Shown: one piece after another, positions 1-6,971 of the stretch
How positions within the stretch are numbered: the first letter of the stretch is position 1
Layout of the letters: the number at the start of each line of letters is the position of its first letter
Source: Acidobacteriaceae bacterium
Lineage (GTDB): Bacteria; Acidobacteriota; Terriglobia; Terriglobales; Acidobacteriaceae
NCBI GenBank assembly: GCA_003138975.1
Contig: PLHQ01000153.1
Coordinates: forward strand, 29,173 to 80,217
Reading direction: 5' to 3'
Length of the DNA stretch: 51,045 nucleotides
Made by a program: the position numbers and the translations under genes
The notes under the pieces: generated by a model
What the model was told of the DNA's origin: nothing
What the model saw: only the letters and a program-made list of their open reading frames with translations
The model's database searches: none

Positions 1-340
1 CGGCCGCTGGAAGTTTCACACTCGCTCCGCCCACACGCAAAGTGCGGTTGGGCTCCCCCTCTTCCCGGTTAGGAAGAGCTTTGGGGAGCCAGAACACGCG
101 GTTATACCAAGAACAGGAGCACGACCGGGACCATCACGCGGAACGGAAGGATTAGTACCCAGGAGCTATATTCTTCAATGGGTTAGTAAGTTCCAGGGAC
201 GCGACACAAAGCCTCTGGCGAGAATGTAGTCTCAGTCTGCGACAAACGTCTCAAGGCTCCCACCGGACGTCCCCCCGAGAGGGCTGCCCCACTTGTCGCG
301 CCTTTCGACGTGATTCTTGCCTATATGCTCTGTGTGGAGT
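1..340. other. Gene-free left edge with one strong stem-loop
   Basis: No convincing gene is seen here. A frame from base 2 to the stop at 227-229 stays open for about 75 codons, but it has no start in the window and no recognisable motif, so I do not call it. The stretch lies downstream of the minus-strand sigma-54 regulator that ends at 341. Its only clear structure is the stem-loop at 51-90, listed separately. Confidence 0.6.
51..90. repeat. Long stem-loop, 15 bp stem with a 4-base bulge
   Basis: Bases 51-65 pair perfectly with 72-78 plus 83-90, leaving bases 79-82 (CTTT) bulged and a six-base loop at 66-71. Neither strand has a T-run after the stem, so a simple intrinsic terminator is unlikely. 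An RNA structure or a repetitive palindromic element are alternatives. The pairing is seen directly; the role is unknown. Confidence 0.6.
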
Positions 341-1825
341 CTACTGCAGCGTGTGGCTGGATGGCCCGGAAGCGGGACTGCCGCTGATGTTGTAGCGTTT
401 GAGTTTGCGGTAGAGAGTAGCGCGGCTGATGCCGAGCATGCGTCCGGCGAGGGCTTTGTCGCCTTTGACTTGTTCGAAGACGCGCCGGATGGTGGCGCGT
501 TCGATGTCTTCAAGATCCGTGGTGGAAAGTGGGGTCGCGGCTGCACCACTGGAATTCAATTCGGCGGTGGCCCCGAGATCGGAACCCAACTCGGGCTCGG
601 ATTCTGACGACGGTCGTGATACAGGAGAATTCAGGGCGGCGATGGACGGAGGAAGATCGCCGAGATCGATGAGAGTTCCGTCGCCGAGAGCGACAGCCCG
701 CTCGACACAGTTTTCCAGTTCGCGCACATTACCCGGCCAATCGTAACCCATAAGCGATTTCATGGCAGCGTTGGAGACGCGCAAATCCGAGCCGGGAGCA
801 TAACGCTCGCAAAACCAGTTCACCAGCATGGGAATATCGCTGCGGCGCTCGCGCAACGCGGGAACGTGTACCGTGACAACGTTTAGCCGGAAGTAGAGAT
901 CCTTGCGGAAGGTTCCATTTTTGTAGGCGGCTTCGAGATCGCGGTTGGTGGCGGCGATGACGCGTACGTCCACTTTGACGCGCTGGTTACTACCTACGGG
1001 ACGCACTTCTTTTTCCTGCAGCACGCGGAGCAGCTTGGCTTGCAATTCGAGGGGCAACTCGCCGATTTCGTCGAGAAAAACCGAACCGCTGTCCGCGGAT
1101 TGGAAGAGTCCCTGCTTGGATTTCAGTGCGCCGGTGAAGGCTCCCTTTTCGTAGCCGAAGAGTTCGCTCTCAATCAGCGTGGGCACAAGCGATCCGCAAT
1201 CGACGGCGACGAAGGGACGATTGGCGAAGGCGCCGCGAAAATGAATGGCGCGGGCGATTAGTTCTTTACCGGTGCCGCTTTCGCCGGAGATAAGAACGGA
1301 AGTGCGGGTGTCCTTGAGGCGCGAGGCCACGCGCAGAACTTCTTGAATTTTCGCGGAGGATCCGATTATGCCATGTACGGCAGTTTCGGAATCCATACGC
1401 TGGCGCAGGAATTCGTTTTCCTCCACCAGGCGGACTTTCTCGGCCATGCGGCGCAAGAACAAACGCAGTTCATCCAGTGGAGAAAACGGCTTGGTGATGT
1501 AATCGTAGGCGCCCAGCCGCATGGCCTGCACGGCGGTTTCGATGGAGCCGTGTCCGGTCATGAGCGCGACTTCGGTGCGGGGCAAGAGTTTCTTGACCTT
1601 CTCCAGGAATTCCAGACCGGACATGTGCGGCATGACCATGTCGCTGAGGATCATGTGCACGGGCTGCTCTTCGAGCAGAGTGAGAGCGGACTCGCCGCTA
1701 TCGGCTTCGAGGCAGATGAAGCCTAGGGCTTCGCCGACGGTGATGCAGAGCTTGCGGATGCTCTGCTCGTCGTCGACCACGAGCAGACGGACGCGGAGTT
1801 CCTCTTTGGCTAACGCTGGACTCAC
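341..1825 (-). CDS. Sigma-54-dependent response regulator, NtrC family
   Basis: This cytoplasmic transcription activator has a receiver domain (about residues 12-125, phospho-acceptor Asp62, conserved Lys in the TKPF motif), a central AAA+ domain and a C-terminal Fis-type helix-turn-helix (about 445-480). The AAA+ domain carries Walker A GESGTGKE at 181-188 and the canonical sigma-54-contacting GAFTGA loop at 228-233. The GTG start overlaps the TGA stop of the upstream receiver gene by four bases (GTGA), so translation is probably coupled. It is the last gene of a kinase / receiver / NtrC operon and is the obvious output of that pathway. The nearby sigma-54-like promoter and paired palindromes at 6311-6487 are plausible targets; this is inferred from position. 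Family assignment is secure; the regulon is not known. Confidence 0.93.
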   Translation of the reverse strand: MSPALAKEELRVRLLVVDDEQSIRKLCITVGEALGFICLEADSGESALTLLEEQPVHMILSDMVMPHMSGLEFLEKVKKLLPRTEVALMTGHGSIETAVQAMRLGAYDYITKPFSPLDELRLFLRRMAEKVRLVEENEFLRQRMDSETAVHGIIGSSAKIQEVLRVASRLKDTRTSVLISGESGTGKELIARAIHFRGAFANRPFVAVDCGSLVPTLIESELFGYEKGAFTGALKSKQGLFQSADSGSVFLDEIGELPLELQAKLLRVLQEKEVRPVGSNQRVKVDVRVIAATNRDLEAAYKNGTFRKDLYFRLNVVTVHVPALRERRSDIPMLVNWFCERYAPGSDLRVSNAAMKSLMGYDWPGNVRELENCVERAVALGDGTLIDLGDLPPSIAALNSPVSRPSSESEPELGSDLGATAELNSSGAAATPLSTTDLEDIERATIRRVFEQVKGDKALAGRMLGISRATLYRKLKRYNISGSPASGPSSHTLQ

Positions 1826-2223
1826 CGGGCCTTCCCCATAGTTTTCTCGACGGCAGAGATGAGATCCTGCACGCGGAAGGGCTTCTCCAGATAGAGTGCG
1901 CCGATCTTGCGCAGGGTGGTTACAGTTTCTTCATTGGCGTAGTCGCCGGTAATGATCACAACTTTGTCGACGAGGTCGGGGCGATTGGCGGAGATCCAGG
2001 AATGAACCTGGGCGCCGTCAACTCCGCCGGGCGTACGCATGTCGGAAACCACGCCGAGGTATTTCCCCTTTTCCAGCAGGCGCAAGGCTTCGGCGCCGGA
2101 TTCGATGCAGACGACCTCATAGCCATTGCGCTCGAGTGTGGCGCTGACCAAAGCCATGATGGAAGGCTCGTCTTCGATGAGGAGAATAGGCAAAAGAGCT
2201 CGTTGGATGGCTGAGCTTGTCAT
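1822..2223 (-). CDS. Single-domain response regulator receiver protein
   Basis: This 133-residue protein is a stand-alone CheY-like receiver. It shows the acidic pair in LLIEDE near the N terminus, a phospho-acceptor Asp in VVSDMRTPGG near residue 61, and the conserved Lys in LEKPF near residue 114. It has no output domain, so it most likely acts as a phosphate relay or sink. Its ATG start overlaps the stop of the upstream kinase (ATGA) and its TGA stop overlaps the GTG start of the NtrC regulator, so all three are probably translated in series. The PGG insertion just after the phosphorylation site is slightly unusual. The partner kinase is inferred from the operon. Confidence 0.9.
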   Translation of the reverse strand: MTSSAIQRALLPILLIEDEPSIMALVSATLERNGYEVVCIESGAEALRLLEKGKYLGVVSDMRTPGGVDGAQVHSWISANRPDLVDKVVIITGDYANEETVTTLRKIGALYLEKPFRVQDLISAVEKTMGKAR

Positions 2224-5200
2224 TTTTGTAACACTCCTGCGGCCACACCCAGAGAGGCAGTGTGGGGCGCTGCGGGAAAGCGGACGATGAATGTGGCTCC
2301 CTGCCCGTCGGTGTTGTTATGGCAGAGAATCTCACCTCCGTGCTCCTTCACAATGCCGTAGCAGATGCTCAGACCGAGGCCGGTTCCCTTGCCAACCTCT
2401 TTCGTGGTGAAGAAGGGATCGAAGATGCGATCGGGGTGGGAGATACCGTAGCCATTGTCGCGGAAGGAAACTTCGACGGCATTGTCGGCCTTGGTCGTCA
2501 TGATTTCGATACGAGCTGGGCGGCCGACCTCGTGCACGGCGTCGTAGGCGTTGTTCAGAATGTTCAGGAAAACTTGCTGCAATTGGTGAGCGTCACCGAT
2601 AACGTCAGGAAGGTCTTCGTCGAGGTGTTCGACGATGTCAACGCCGTGGCTGTTGAAATCGTAGGAACGCAGTTGAATCGTCCGGCGCAGGATAAGGTTG
2701 AGCTGCACGGCGTTACGCTGCGGCGGCATTTGCCGGGCAAAACTGAGCAAATTCTGCACGATGGTCTTGGTGCGCTGGGCTTCCTGCAGGATGACGCGAA
2801 GGTCTTTACGGGCAGTCTCGGGAATCTCGGGGTTTTCAAGAAGGAGATCGGCAAAGCCGAGGATTGCGGTCAACGGATTGTTGACTTCGTGGGCAACGCC
2901 GGAGACGAGTTGTCCGACGGCGGCCATTTTTTCGGCGTGAACGAGTTTGTCGCGCAGTTCGGCCGAGTCGGTGATGTCGGTCATGACAACGACGATGCTG
3001 TTGATGTTGTTCTGCTCGTCGCGCATGGGACTGAGATTCACGGAGAACTGGCCGAGGTGACCGTTGCCGCGCATGATCTGCAATTCGAGGTTGTCGACTT
3101 GTCCACCGCGCAGCGTGGCCTGCAACGCATCTGACAGGGGACGCACGTAGCCGGGAGCAGCCAATTCGAGTAGAGGACGTCCTAGAAGTTCACGCTGCTC
3201 AAAACCTGCTTCGTACCATCGGCGGTTGGCGTAGCTGATGAGGCCGGCAGTGTCGGAAACCAGGATAAGGCTTTGGGTGTTGCTGAGAATTTTGCCGGAG
3301 AAATCACGCTCGCGTTGCAATTCCGATTGATAAGTGTGGAGGCCGGTGACATCGAGCATCAAGCCGCGAATCTGCAATAGCCTTCCAAGATTGTCGTACA
3401 TACCGAAGGCATTGATGAGGACGTAGATGGGAGAGCCGTTCTTGCGGCGAAGCGTGGCCTCATAGTTCCGCATATGGCCGTGCTCTTCCATAGCCTGGCT
3501 GTGGAGCAGGCGCTGCTCGGGAGAAAAATAAACCTGCGTGGGGATATCCACCTGCAAGAGTTCTTCGCGGCTGGAATAGCCCAGCATGGCGACTAGCGCG
3601 TCGTTGACCTCGACGAAGCGGCCTTCCGGGGTACTAAAAAACAGTCCTTCCTGGATGTTGTCGAACAATTCGCGATAGCGGCGCTCGGCTTCGCGGCGGT
3701 CGGTGATGTCTTTGAGCACATGGATGGTTTGTAGACTCTCGCCGGAGGCGCCGTGGACGCGCGAAGTGGAAACCAGGTATGTGCGGTCGAGGGCGGGATG
3801 AACGAATTCGTCGGTTTCTTCGCCCATGGATCGGCAAAAAGGGCAGGAGTAAAGCGTGGGCTCGCTGGTGAGGGCCAGCAACGCGCGCATGTTGACGCCG
3901 ATCAGTTCGGTGGGGGCGACTCCGATCATGGCGGCCAGCGAGCGGTTCACGCGCAAAACTTTGTCGGTTTCGTCGTGCACGACGATCAAGTCGGTGATGG
4001 CGTCGAAAATCTCTAGCCAGTGTCGGTTTGCTTGCTCGATGCGAGTAAACAAGCGGGCGTTTTCCAAAGCCATGGCGGCATGGCCAGCGATGGCTTCAAG
4101 CAAGTCGCGGTCTTCGGTGCCGAGCGGGCGGGAGCGTCCGGAGAGGCAGAGCAGACCGGCCAGTTCTCCGTTAGAACCGGGAAGCCGCACCACCACGCAG
4201 TCATTCCAACCCAGAGTGGAGGCCAAGTCCGCTCCAAGCAGATCGGAGGCGGAGCCCGAGACGATAGCATCGGCGCTCTTGGCGGCCAGTTCGGAAACGG
4301 AGTGCGCTAAGTGTTGCTCCAGGAGGTGATCCTCGGCGCGGCCACGAGCGTCGATGGCTGGGGCTTCGACGGCACGATCGTGGCTTCGAGAACGCTGGGT
4401 GGGATGATCTTGTCCAGAATGATCAGGGCCCGAAGTGACGGTGGGATGAGCGTCCTCGGAAACACCGGCCAAGCCGCGATGCTCACTCGACACGGGGAGG
4501 GCCTGCGGCCGTGGATGCAGAGCAACCGTCTGGAATCGTCCATCCTGAAAGAGGGCCAAAGCCCCGGCGCGCGCTCCGGCTAACTCGATGGTACGCTCGA
4601 CAAATTTGCGGGCGAAATCCGGCAGTCGCAGCAGACCATCGATTTCGCGCCCGAGCTGAACTAAAACGTCCGAGCGCCGGCGATTGCGTTCGGACTGATG
4701 CAGGTTATGAGCGACCTCCATGACCACCGAAACCTGTGCGGCCAAGGCCCGGGCGCGGCGTATATCCTCGCGCGAAATGCCCGTACCGTCGAGGCGGTCG
4801 AGCACTCCGAACATGCCGAGCACACTGCCATCGGCACCCAGCAGCGGGACGGCTAGCAACTGCCTGGCTTGGTAGCGGGTGATGATTTGCTGGTTGGCGC
4901 CAGCTTCTTGGCTGACGTCATCGGACCAGAAAACTTCTTTGGCGCGCAGGGCGCGAGTGGCAATGCCCTCGGGGAAAATATTATCGACGCTCTGCGAGAC
5001 GCCGCGAATGACGGCGTGGCGCACGTGGAACTGCCCGTCTTCGAGCAAGGCGATGAAGCAACGGCCGAAGCCGAGGAAATCTGCGGCGCGGACGACGAAG
5101 GCCTGCAGAGAATGTTCGAGGTCGCCGCTGGAGCTAAGTTCGGAAGAGATCTCGAGCAACTGGTGAAGTTCGCGGGCCTGCCCCTGGGCGGTGGAACACA

Positions 5201-6230
5201 ACTCGGCGTGAGCTATGGCGACCGCGCCAAAGCCGGCAACCGCGGACACCAACGATTTCTCCTCGGCGGTAAAAATGCCGTCTGCACGCGGATAGACGAG
5301 GATCGCTCCTTGCGTACGCGCCGTGCGGAAGGGAGCGGCGATCAGCGTGCCGGGGGAGATCACGCAGCCCAGCGAGTGTTGATCGCTACTGAGCGAGACG
5401 GTAATGGCCTCTCCTGCGGAAACGGCACGCTGGGCCAGATCAGCGGCGAAGCGAATGGTCTGGCGATCATGGCGCGCGCGGAAAGAGGTAGCCAACTGCG
5501 GGGTTTCGGCGGAGACGGCCCGCAGTTCGAAAGGTCCCTCACGTCGCAGAAGAACTGAGACCAGACGTGTGCGCAGCAGAAGGCGGAGACGGTCGGCAAG
5601 CGCCTCAGTGACTGCGTCTAGGTCTGGAGCTCCGTGCAGCGCGGTGGCAACCTCGGCCAGGACTTCGGCGCGACGATGCTCCTCGCGGGCGACTTCCCCG
5701 AGCCGGGTCGCCTCCAGCAGGCTGCCCAGTTGTCCGGCGAGGACAGTCGCCTTGGCGGCGAGGTCTTCATTAAAAAACTCATCCTCGGAATCATGTAAGA
5801 AAGTCGCTGCGCCGATGACTTCATCGAACACCAGCAAGGGAGCGGCCATGAGAGAGTGAGCGTCGAATTCCTGTGCCGCTGGAAAAGCGGCGGAGTGTAC
5901 GTGATTGACGAAGGTAGTTCGGCGGGAGCGGATCACCCCTCCGGTGATGACGCTTTGCTGAGGAAGGAGACGTACGCCGACAAAACGCTCGGCCAGTTTC
6001 CCGTCGGCCTGTTCTCCGACAAGTTCATCGCCCGGGTGACGCCGCCAGAAATAAACGCCGCTGCACTGAAAAAACTCACGCGTAGCGTGGCAGAAGAACT
6101 GGATCAGCAAGTTGGGATCAGGGCGTTCCGCAGCTTTCGCGTCGATCCGCAGAAGGAGTTTCTGAAAAGCCTCGTTGGTGTTGGTTTGGGTCCGGGCTTC
6201 CGGCGACGGCGTCGAGTTGCCTCCTAGCAT
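2220..6230 (-). CDS. Large soluble multi-GAF/multi-PAS sensor histidine kinase
   Basis: At 1336 residues this is an unusually long sensor kinase with no membrane segment, so it should sense cytoplasmic signals. I read four GAF-like domains (about 40-175, 190-345, 355-515, 530-735), three PAS domains (about 740-850, 855-965, 975-1090), a HisKA domain with phospho-acceptor His1114 in the HEVNNPLTA box, and an HATPase_c domain with N, G1 (DNGYGI) and G2 (GTGLGL) boxes. The fourth GAF is interrupted near 590-660 by a His/Ser/Gln-rich, probably disordered insert. The first PAS carries a CPFC pair at 796-799, a possible redox or metal site. It starts with ATG after no clear Shine-Dalgarno sequence and heads the operon with the receiver and NtrC genes. 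The ligand cannot be read from the sequence. Confidence 0.93.
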   Translation of the reverse strand: MLGGNSTPSPEARTQTNTNEAFQKLLLRIDAKAAERPDPNLLIQFFCHATREFFQCSGVYFWRRHPGDELVGEQADGKLAERFVGVRLLPQQSVITGGVIRSRRTTFVNHVHSAAFPAAQEFDAHSLMAAPLLVFDEVIGAATFLHDSEDEFFNEDLAAKATVLAGQLGSLLEATRLGEVAREEHRRAEVLAEVATALHGAPDLDAVTEALADRLRLLLRTRLVSVLLRREGPFELRAVSAETPQLATSFRARHDRQTIRFAADLAQRAVSAGEAITVSLSSDQHSLGCVISPGTLIAAPFRTARTQGAILVYPRADGIFTAEEKSLVSAVAGFGAVAIAHAELCSTAQGQARELHQLLEISSELSSSGDLEHSLQAFVVRAADFLGFGRCFIALLEDGQFHVRHAVIRGVSQSVDNIFPEGIATRALRAKEVFWSDDVSQEAGANQQIITRYQARQLLAVPLLGADGSVLGMFGVLDRLDGTGISREDIRRARALAAQVSVVMEVAHNLHQSERNRRRSDVLVQLGREIDGLLRLPDFARKFVERTIELAGARAGALALFQDGRFQTVALHPRPQALPVSSEHRGLAGVSEDAHPTVTSGPDHSGQDHPTQRSRSHDRAVEAPAIDARGRAEDHLLEQHLAHSVSELAAKSADAIVSGSASDLLGADLASTLGWNDCVVVRLPGSNGELAGLLCLSGRSRPLGTEDRDLLEAIAGHAAMALENARLFTRIEQANRHWLEIFDAITDLIVVHDETDKVLRVNRSLAAMIGVAPTELIGVNMRALLALTSEPTLYSCPFCRSMGEETDEFVHPALDRTYLVSTSRVHGASGESLQTIHVLKDITDRREAERRYRELFDNIQEGLFFSTPEGRFVEVNDALVAMLGYSSREELLQVDIPTQVYFSPEQRLLHSQAMEEHGHMRNYEATLRRKNGSPIYVLINAFGMYDNLGRLLQIRGLMLDVTGLHTYQSELQRERDFSGKILSNTQSLILVSDTAGLISYANRRWYEAGFEQRELLGRPLLELAAPGYVRPLSDALQATLRGGQVDNLELQIMRGNGHLGQFSVNLSPMRDEQNNINSIVVVMTDITDSAELRDKLVHAEKMAAVGQLVSGVAHEVNNPLTAILGFADLLLENPEIPETARKDLRVILQEAQRTKTIVQNLLSFARQMPPQRNAVQLNLILRRTIQLRSYDFNSHGVDIVEHLDEDLPDVIGDAHQLQQVFLNILNNAYDAVHEVGRPARIEIMTTKADNAVEVSFRDNGYGISHPDRIFDPFFTTKEVGKGTGLGLSICYGIVKEHGGEILCHNNTDGQGATFIVRFPAAPHTASLGVAAGVLQK

Positions 6231-6296
6231 GTTCAGAGCGTCACCGATTGCCGATAGAGATTTTAGTGATTCTCACAAGTGATTGAATCTAATGGA

Positions 6297-6326
6297 AAAC
6301 TAACCTTTCATCTCAATTTGAGTCAA
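6297..6326 (-). promoter_or_regulatory. Possible sigma-70-type promoter of the kinase operon
   Basis: On the minus strand, TTGACT (6321-6326) lies 18 bases before TAGTTT (6297-6302). The -35 element matches five of six consensus bases and the -10 only three. Transcription would begin about 60 bases ahead of the kinase start. The -35 overlaps the edge of the palindrome at 6311-6323, so a protein bound there could repress this promoter. Confidence 0.35.
6311..6323. promoter_or_regulatory. Palindromic operator-like site 1 (TCTCA-N3-TGAGT)
   Basis: The sequence reads TCTCA ATT TGAGT, an imperfect inverted repeat. It closely matches a second site 75 bases away (6386-6398), about seven helical turns, so both would face the same side of the DNA. 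Location between a sigma-54 activator operon and a sigma-54-like promoter suggests an upstream activator site for the NtrC-type regulator. Binding is inferred. Confidence 0.45.
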
Positions 6327-6385
6327 GTGAAATGGAAACAGGGGTGCCTAAGTGGGAAATCCCCGCGAATTACGGAGGGACGCGC

Positions 6386-6398
6386 TCTCAGTTTGAGA
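6386..6398. promoter_or_regulatory. Palindromic operator-like site 2 (TCTCA-N3-TGAGA)
   Basis: The sequence reads TCTCA GTT TGAGA, a perfect 5+5 inverted repeat with a three-base spacer. Its centre is about 93 bases before the -12 element of the sigma-54-like promoter at 6472-6487, a usual distance for enhancer binding by NtrC-family activators. The activator identity is inferred from the divergent operon. Confidence 0.5.
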
Positions 6399-6470
6399 AT
6401 GATGCCACACAACGCCCAAGATGAGACGCGATGAATGCCCAAACGCAGTCATGCATAAGGTGGAGGCCTG

Positions 6471-6487
6471 GGGCTAAGTCTTTGCTT
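6471..6487 (+). promoter_or_regulatory. Sigma-54-like (-24/-12) promoter of the chemosensory operon
   Basis: GG at 6472-6473 and GC at 6484-6485 have the exact ten-base spacing of a sigma-54 promoter. The -12 side, TTTGCTT, fits the TTGCW consensus well; the -24 side, GGGCTA, is weaker than TGGCAC. The predicted transcript starts near 6497, roughly 93 bases before the GTG start of the TonB-like gene. Confidence 0.45.
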
Positions 6488-6578
6488 CTACAGACAGAAC
6501 CCAAGTGTGACTTTGGTTTTTTCCAAAGGTGATGCATGGCCCCGACGTTGCTCCGAAGGAATCACCAGGATTATTGCC

Positions 6579-6585
6579 AAGGAGG
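6579..6585 (+). promoter_or_regulatory. Strong Shine-Dalgarno sequence that fixes the TonB-like gene start
   Basis: AAGGAGG lies four bases before the in-frame GTG at 6590. The upstream in-frame ATG at 6536 has no comparable site. I therefore prefer the GTG start, which also places the hydrophobic signal/anchor segment at the very N terminus. Confidence 0.7.
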
Positions 6586-6589
6586 AGTT

Positions 6590-6934
6590 GTGTCTTTCGG
6601 AAAGGCTGGAGTGTTATTGGCAGTAGTTGCAGTGGTGGCAGGGGCGGGCACCGTGAGTCTTCGAGGTCAGGACTCTGGGAATGAGATTGTGCGTCGCGCC
6701 AAGAGCAAAGTGCAGGCAGTGTATCCCGACCTGGCCCGCAAGATGAACATCACGGGCACGGTGAAGGTGCAGGTAGTGGTCTCCCCGAACGGCACCGTGA
6801 AGGATGCAAAGGTGATAGGCGGGCATCCGGTACTGGCCAGCGCGGCGCTGGATGCGGTCAAAAAATGGCGGTTTGAACCGTCGACGGTGGAAAGCACGGG
6901 CGTGGTGGATTTCAAGTTCGAAGCTCGGCAGTAG
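6590..6934 (+). CDS. Short TonB C-terminal domain protein (energy-transducer-like)
   Basis: With the GTG start this is a 114-residue protein: an N-terminal hydrophobic segment (about 5-25) that could be a membrane anchor or signal peptide, then a TonB C-terminal fold (about 40-114). The fold shows the family pattern of a GTV-V-V strand, a DG/NGTV turn, an AL-AV-KWRF helix-strand and a final V-F-F strand. TonB family proteins pass proton-motive energy to outer-membrane transporters, but this one lacks the long Pro-rich periplasmic spacer and ExbB/ExbD neighbours, so an energy-coupling role is doubtful. It is the first gene of the chemosensory operon, 37 bases ahead of the receptor gene. A part in periplasmic sensing or receptor assembly is a guess from context. 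The alternative start is ATG 6536. Confidence 0.8.
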   Translation: MSFGKAGVLLAVVAVVAGAGTVSLRGQDSGNEIVRRAKSKVQAVYPDLARKMNITGTVKVQVVVSPNGTVKDAKVIGGHPVLASAALDAVKKWRFEPSTVESTGVVDFKFEARQ

Positions 6935-6971
6935 AACAACGGCGGGCATAGAGGCGGCCGGGAGGAAACGG

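Larger units (their letters stand above)
6231..6589. other. Divergent regulatory region without a gene
   Basis: This stretch separates the minus-strand kinase operon from the plus-strand chemosensory operon. It holds two related palindromes, a minus-strand sigma-70-like promoter and a plus-strand sigma-54-like promoter, listed separately. A small inverted repeat CTTTGG-T6-CCAAAG at 6511-6528 lies in the probable leader of the chemosensory operon. An in-frame ATG at 6536 could extend the TonB-like gene, but it lacks a ribosome binding site. Confidence 0.7.

Noticed and set aside
6852-6971. N-terminal extension of the chemoreceptor frame into the TonB-like gene
   Set aside because: The extension is Arg/Trp-rich and overlaps the TonB-like gene in another frame; ATG 6972 has a well-placed GGAGG and begins the membrane helix.
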